A stretch of 64,000 nt of DNA from Channa striata (lineage: Eukaryota > Chordata > Actinopteri > Anabantiformes > Channidae): assembly GCA_033026295.1 (NCBI GenBank), contig CM065186.1, positions 1,679,001 through 1,743,000 on the forward strand. The letters run 5' to 3'. The position numbers and the translations under genes were made by a program. Below, in pieces: positions 59,289-64,000 of this stretch. The notes beneath the pieces were generated by a model, which saw only the letters and a list, made by a program, of their open reading frames with translations, ran no database searches and had not been told where the DNA came from. Each line of letters begins with the position of its first letter. The first letter of the stretch is position 1.

Positions 59289-62200
59289 CCAATTACTCTG
59301 CAAGTCGCTTTGGCTCTGCCGCCAATTGGCTAAATGCAAATACTGTATGTTAAGGGTTTTGAAATTCAGTCAAGCACCTCAGGATTTACAAAGCCTGTAG
59401 AGCCAGAGTGAGAAAATGATGATCCTGTTACCGTCTGAGCCGTAGATTGAGTCCACTGAGCGCGGGACTAAGCCCTGCACTGAGCGTACACACTGTGATG
59501 CCCATGGACCCACTATGACCAGCAGTGGATTCGTTTCACATCCTCTGCTGGCTCATCAGTCCACTGTTGGTGAGTGTGATGACAGCGAGGACCACTGCTT
59601 GAAAGTGTCGGCGGACTCGCGCTGCAGCAGGTTTCCAGTGGGAGGAGTGTAAGGCCAGCTCTGAATCTTCCTTGGGTTTTAAAATAGTTCCTCTCTGCAT
59701 TGGTTTGTTGTGATTCATAGCAGAGGGGTCTTGGCCTCTGCGGCTCCCACTCTCCTGCCTCTCAATTTTTATTCCGTTGCATAAACAGATCGATATCTAC
59801 ATATAGAAGCTGCTAACAGATGTATTTGAACAACAAAGACTTGACCGGGACGTTTCCTATCTGTGATGTGGGCCTGAACAGAGAAACGGGGAACATTCAG
59901 TTCATGGGCTGGTGGTCGAAGGTTTACACACAGATGATTTTAGAACAGACCAGAATCTCACTTTTACCCCTACAAGTCCTGAAATATAGACAGGATTCTT
60001 TTAACTGTTCACAGCCCATCCAATCCTGGACACATTGATCACTAAAACCTCTGGTTCAACAAAGGTTTCATGAAAAACTGTCCCTTCAGCACTCTCAACA
60101 AAAAAGGTTTTGGATTTCTGCACCAACACAAATGTGAGCAGATTGAAGAGTCTCTGTGATGACCACGTAACATTATCAACTAACAAAAGTAAAGACAGAC
60201 GGAACTGCAACAGCTGGCGTGAACAGTGAGTTTAAACCACACATCTGTCTGCCCGGTTCTCTGGTTCAAGTGGTGACTTTTAATCCTCTGAGGGGAAAAA
60301 TTATCCGGAATACCTTCTCAAGGTAGATAAAGGCCTCTGTGTGCTGACCAATTGTCGTGTTGTTCAGCCGAGCAGAACAAACAAAGCTGCTCTTCCTCCT
60401 GCCAGCGCCATCATGAGGTCGCCATCATGTTTTGTAGTTCTCATGCATCCCTGACTGCACTGAACACTGAACAGAAGTGCGTACACGCCGGAAGGAAAGT
60501 GGTAAGCATGATTTGCTGTCATCACCTAAAAACCTGGACTTGCTCCTGCTCGGCTGACGTGCAGGTGTTAAAGGCTTTAAACCAGACAGACCAACAGGAC
60601 ACGGTTTTACTGCATGATGTTAGGATCACAGGACGAGATAACAGACAAACGTGTCTTCCACAAAAGTTTCTTTGCAGCTGCAAATTATTCTAGAAAATAT
60701 CAGCGCAGCATCAACAGAGATGCCCGGCCACCTTCAGAGTCCTGCAAACAAAGATGAGTCCAGAACATTCGAAAAGCTGGCCACCGGTTGGCTGTGATGT
60801 AGGTTTTTTACCAGAGAAAATGACAGAAAAGAGTTTATGTGAGGTAAATGTAATAGCAAGTTTTCCATTTTCTGTCATTCGTTTATATGAAGGTAAATAA
60901 AGTGAGTAAATCGAGGTACAGCTGTCTTCACCGACACATTTTAGGACGCTTTTAGTCAAAAGTTGTTGCGGCATAAAGCGCGCACTCCTCTATAACCTGA
61001 AGTGCATTTAATATTCGTTGCTCAGAGGGTGGCATTTCACCAGTGCAGTTGTGGCTTTCAGTCAAATCAGCAGCTTACAGACGGAGACATTAGCCTTTTA
61101 TTGCGCAACAGCCAAACGAAGCAAGAAGCTGTCACGAATGAAAATGTGAGTGTCGTTTCTCGGTGAGGTGTGGAGGAGAAAAACCTTTGATTCAGTTTCA
61201 GGCTGTCAGGTCGGGATGGAAACGACCAGCCGCTGCTCCTTTGTTCTGCCTTGCGTCTGCAGCCTGTACAGCTTGTGCCCAGCGAGGGATTTTTCTTCCA
61301 TTAGCTGGAGGGTAGAGTGGCAGAGAAGAGGCGGTTGACATGATCCCTCATTAGAGCTGGAGGTCGGGCTTCAAGACGGGGGGCCTTTCAGGGCCCCTCA
61401 AGCCCCCCAAGGCCACAGCTGGAGAGAAGACAGCTCATGCTGGGATCCATTAGTTACCCAACCAATGAGCCCGGCCACACAATCACACTTCATCTCCATA
61501 CTCGGTGCACCCACTCCTCCGCTAAGAGTCATCCGTGGAGTCTAATTTTAACGCCGTGTCCCACTTCCACGTTGCGTACGCCATGAACGGCTCTGTTCTC
61601 CTCAGAACACAACTGCACCGTACGCTACGGTTTCCCACCGAATTTACAAACGTATGATATGATGAAGTGTGGTAATCAAGCAGAACTCCACAAAGAAATT
61701 CAGATTTTTTTAACAGTAAATTACAAGAAGCAATGTCAATAAAAAAAAAAACACAAAAATATACAGTATATAAATATGTATGTATAGGGAGAGGGACATA
61801 GTTGCATTCATAATTGCCACCTAACAGTCCCAGTCTGGTGGGATCATGTCCCAAGTGGACGACACTTTGTTCAATGGGCTGTTATCAGTTATTTTTTGTC
61901 CATAATCATGGGTTAGTAGGCGTCCTACCTCCTATTAAGTGCAGTAAGTTATTATGGGCTATGATGCACCTGACCGTTGTTGTCATGGTTACACAACCTC
62001 TAGCACCAGCAATACAAATGACATGGCCATGTGGTATGTAGGGTCCCAACGACAGGGCTGGTTGTTGGGAGTAAAAACCACAGCGGACTGGACATGGGAG
62101 TCTGGCCTCAAACAACTTTGTGTAGTTGTTGTGACCACGAGGACATTTCATATGAACAGGGATTTAAGCCTGTTCCGGATATTTGTTCTGTTTCTGCCTT

Positions 62201-64000
62201 AACTCGACCAAATGTCAGTTTCAAATTCAGCGTTTTTACTGTCTGCTTTGAAAAACACTGTTAATCCAGATGCTTTTTACTTCTACTCGTTACTGCTCGA
62301 CGTAGCAGCTGACGTTTTGGTGTCTGGTGCGAAAGTAGTGCAGTTTCAGTAGATCTCTTTTGGCCTCTTTCGACAAACGCTTGTTTTTTCCTGTCAGAGA
62401 AAGCCCAGCGATAATGACGGGACAGAAAGTGAGGGCCAGCCCTGCGTCCACATGCAACACATTCCTTTTCTCTTGCAGCATTTTCTCCCGATTTGCACAA
62501 TTTTTAGAGTTGCCTGCTGAGAAAAGTGAAGACAACAGATGGACTGCTCTCACTACCTCCATGAATGTGTGTCTGTTTGTGGCCACAGCGTGCGATTTCC
62601 GAGTGCTTTTCAGAAATAACCACGTCTTACGTGAGCGTCATATGTGTCCCCTTTGAAAACACAAGACGGCACCACAGGAGCAGGGTCCGGGCTGCCAGGA
62701 TCCCTCCTGTCAGCCCCCACCTCAGTGTGCGTGTCTTGTGAGTCTTACACCGAGTGTCCAGTCCTCACGCTTTCAAAGTCTGCTTGAGGGTTCTGGTTTG
62801 GCTTCAGGGTTCACGGTAGAATAAATGTGGGTTGAGGTTGGGGTTAGGACGAGGGGACAGCAAACGCTTTGCATCAGAAAATCTCCTCACATAAATACAA
62901 GCGTAAATGGTTTGTAGAAATGTGAAACACGCAGATTCACACCTCAACCAGAGCAGCACAGTCCTGTAAACGTGCTGTTATAGGGAAAGAATTGCACATC
63001 ACACTGCAGCATGTAGGATTTGTTCTACATTTCTGTTCTCTCATAGAGTCATAACATAACAGGTTTCAGGTGTCGCCACAGCGTTTTATTTCTGTGGACT
63101 AAAAATATTAGGAGCTTCACTGTCAATGAGAAAAGATGTTTTGCTTCTAGGAACTTATGACAGTGATGTTGGTGATGAGATTTGACCCACTCAGTTTTCT
63201 TGTTCATCTCAAACGTGTCGGATGAATATCTTTCAAACTGGAAGTGGGATTCTTTCATGTCAGACTGAAAAACCATTTTTTGTGCCCGCAGCCCCTGTCA
63301 CAGCCTGTTATTCTGTGACAGTTATGCTCCTTTAACCAAACTGCAGCTGAATGTTATTGCAATTGGAATAGGCTGAAGATATGTTTGTATGATATTTTAC
63401 CTGAATGATAAGTTGCAAAAGCAGTGATTCTCAACAAGTGTTGTGTTACAGCGTGTACATCCCGTCGTCCTCCTGGTTTGTTAAGCAACATTATCTTTTC
63501 GTTCTCTTCACGGATCGGGACCAGTGCTGCCTGAGCTCCAGTGTGAATGTTAGTGCTGGGAGGAGTTGAGTTACTGGCTGTCAGCGTGCGGACTGTACTG
63601 GGAGTGGTGCTTCCCAGTCAAGCAGGATCCCAGAGTGGGATCGTTGCAGGTGTCTGGTTCACTGCCCTGAGACTTATGTAACTTCCAGCCTGGTTTCCAT
63701 TCGGCTCTCACACACTGACTGGAGATGAACTGGAGCTTTGTGAAAACCAGGTGGTAGATGCTAAACAAAAGCCCAACTCCACTTTAAAACAACAAATGGG
63801 GGTTTAAAGAAAATCTGAGGTATTATTTCATGTTCACATGTAACACGTGTCAGTCAGCAAATGATTGTAGCCGCGAGACGTCAGCACGTTGTTGATGGCG
63901 TCACGTTCCTCAGTCTTCTTATGTGCATCCTCTTACCAAGATAAACGGAAATACCACATCAACTCCTCACTCTGTTTGGGGGTGTCCTGTTTGTCGTGTT
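58030..64000 (+). other. stxbp4: Distal intron of stxbp4 / right edge of window
   Basis: After the donor CAG|GTGAGT at 58029 the coiled-coil frame is open-ended, so the gene should continue. I looked for the leucine/glutamate-rich continuation and a WW domain on the plus strand and found neither. The region holds a SINE with a GT microsatellite (59095-59350) and a GC-rich patch near 61060-61520. No gene on the minus strand was recognised. Confidence 0.5.
59095..59350 (+). mobile_element. tRNA-derived SINE with internal (GT)n
   Basis: Head AGTTGGTAGTTCAGTAGGCA, then GTCCCTGAGCAAGACACTGG and ACCCCAAGTTGCTCCCAGTG. A (GT)n run follows at 59244-59286, then GCAAGTCGCTTTGGCT and GGCTAAATGCAAATACTG. 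This is the order of a widespread fish SINE. Confidence 0.8.

Noticed and set aside
58030..64000. Remaining stxbp4 coiled-coil and WW-domain exons
   Set aside because: Searched by eye on the plus strand for leucine/glutamate-rich exons and a W...W pair with consensus splice sites; none could be supported.
1..64000. CRISPR arrays, operons, phage or plasmid features
   Set aside because: The window is intron-containing vertebrate DNA; the tandem arrays lack spacer structure.

Overview
This window is vertebrate nuclear DNA, almost certainly from a ray-finned (teleost, probably percomorph) fish. Genes are split by GT-AG introns, microsatellites are common, L2-clade LINEs with the typical fish 3' tail are present, and three genes belong to the stonustoxin-like (SNTX) family that is expanded in fish. 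No bacterial features, operons or CRISPR arrays are present.

Left edge, 1-2.9 kb: a minus-strand ankyrin-repeat exon resembling tankyrase (about 140-256), a dispersed fish repeat, a perfect 61-bp palindrome (1951-2011), and a CpG/NRF1-type promoter with a first-exon donor near 2.7-2.85 kb that could serve the same leftward gene.

4-28 kb: a minus-strand tandem cluster of three SNTX-like genes, called A, B and C here. A (4176-8647 coding) is intact, 701 codons plus stop in three coding exons, with an N-terminal pore-forming-type region and a PRY-SPRY exon. B (17382-20420) has the same structure but a single-base frameshift late in its large exon. C (24509-27323) has an intact large exon but ends in a stop before any PRY-SPRY exon and has its own poly(A) signal. 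A and B share a TATA box and a short noncoding first exon. A and C carry an interferon-response-type element (GAAAGTGAAA); in B the two half-sites are pulled apart. Most of the large exon is nearly identical between A and B, while their last exons are clearly diverged. Retroelements sit among the genes: two divergently oriented, complementarily deleted L2 LINEs inside the 5' intron of A, an LTR-like block in the next intron of A, and a Ty3/gypsy remnant with a 640-bp 3' LTR downstream of C.

28-38 kb: a second LINE family fragment, then a two-exon class A GPCR of the hydroxycarboxylic-acid-receptor-like group on the minus strand (32469-33695, 365 aa). A perfect hairpin and a 39-copy 9-bp minisatellite lie between it and the next gene.

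38.7 kb to the right edge: the plus-strand stxbp4 gene (syntaxin-binding protein 4, Synip). Sixteen coding exons keep one frame from 38733 to 58029 and encode two PDZ domains, an EF-hand-like region and the start of a coiled coil. The rest of the coiled coil and the WW domain expected from mammalian orthologues were not found, so the gene probably continues past the window. Its introns hold microsatellites, an L2 fragment, tRNA-type SINEs and a MITE-like inverted-repeat element. The three gene neighbourhoods have no evident functional link. The SNTX-like cluster, with probable interferon control and independent evolution of its sensor module, is the most promising part of the window.
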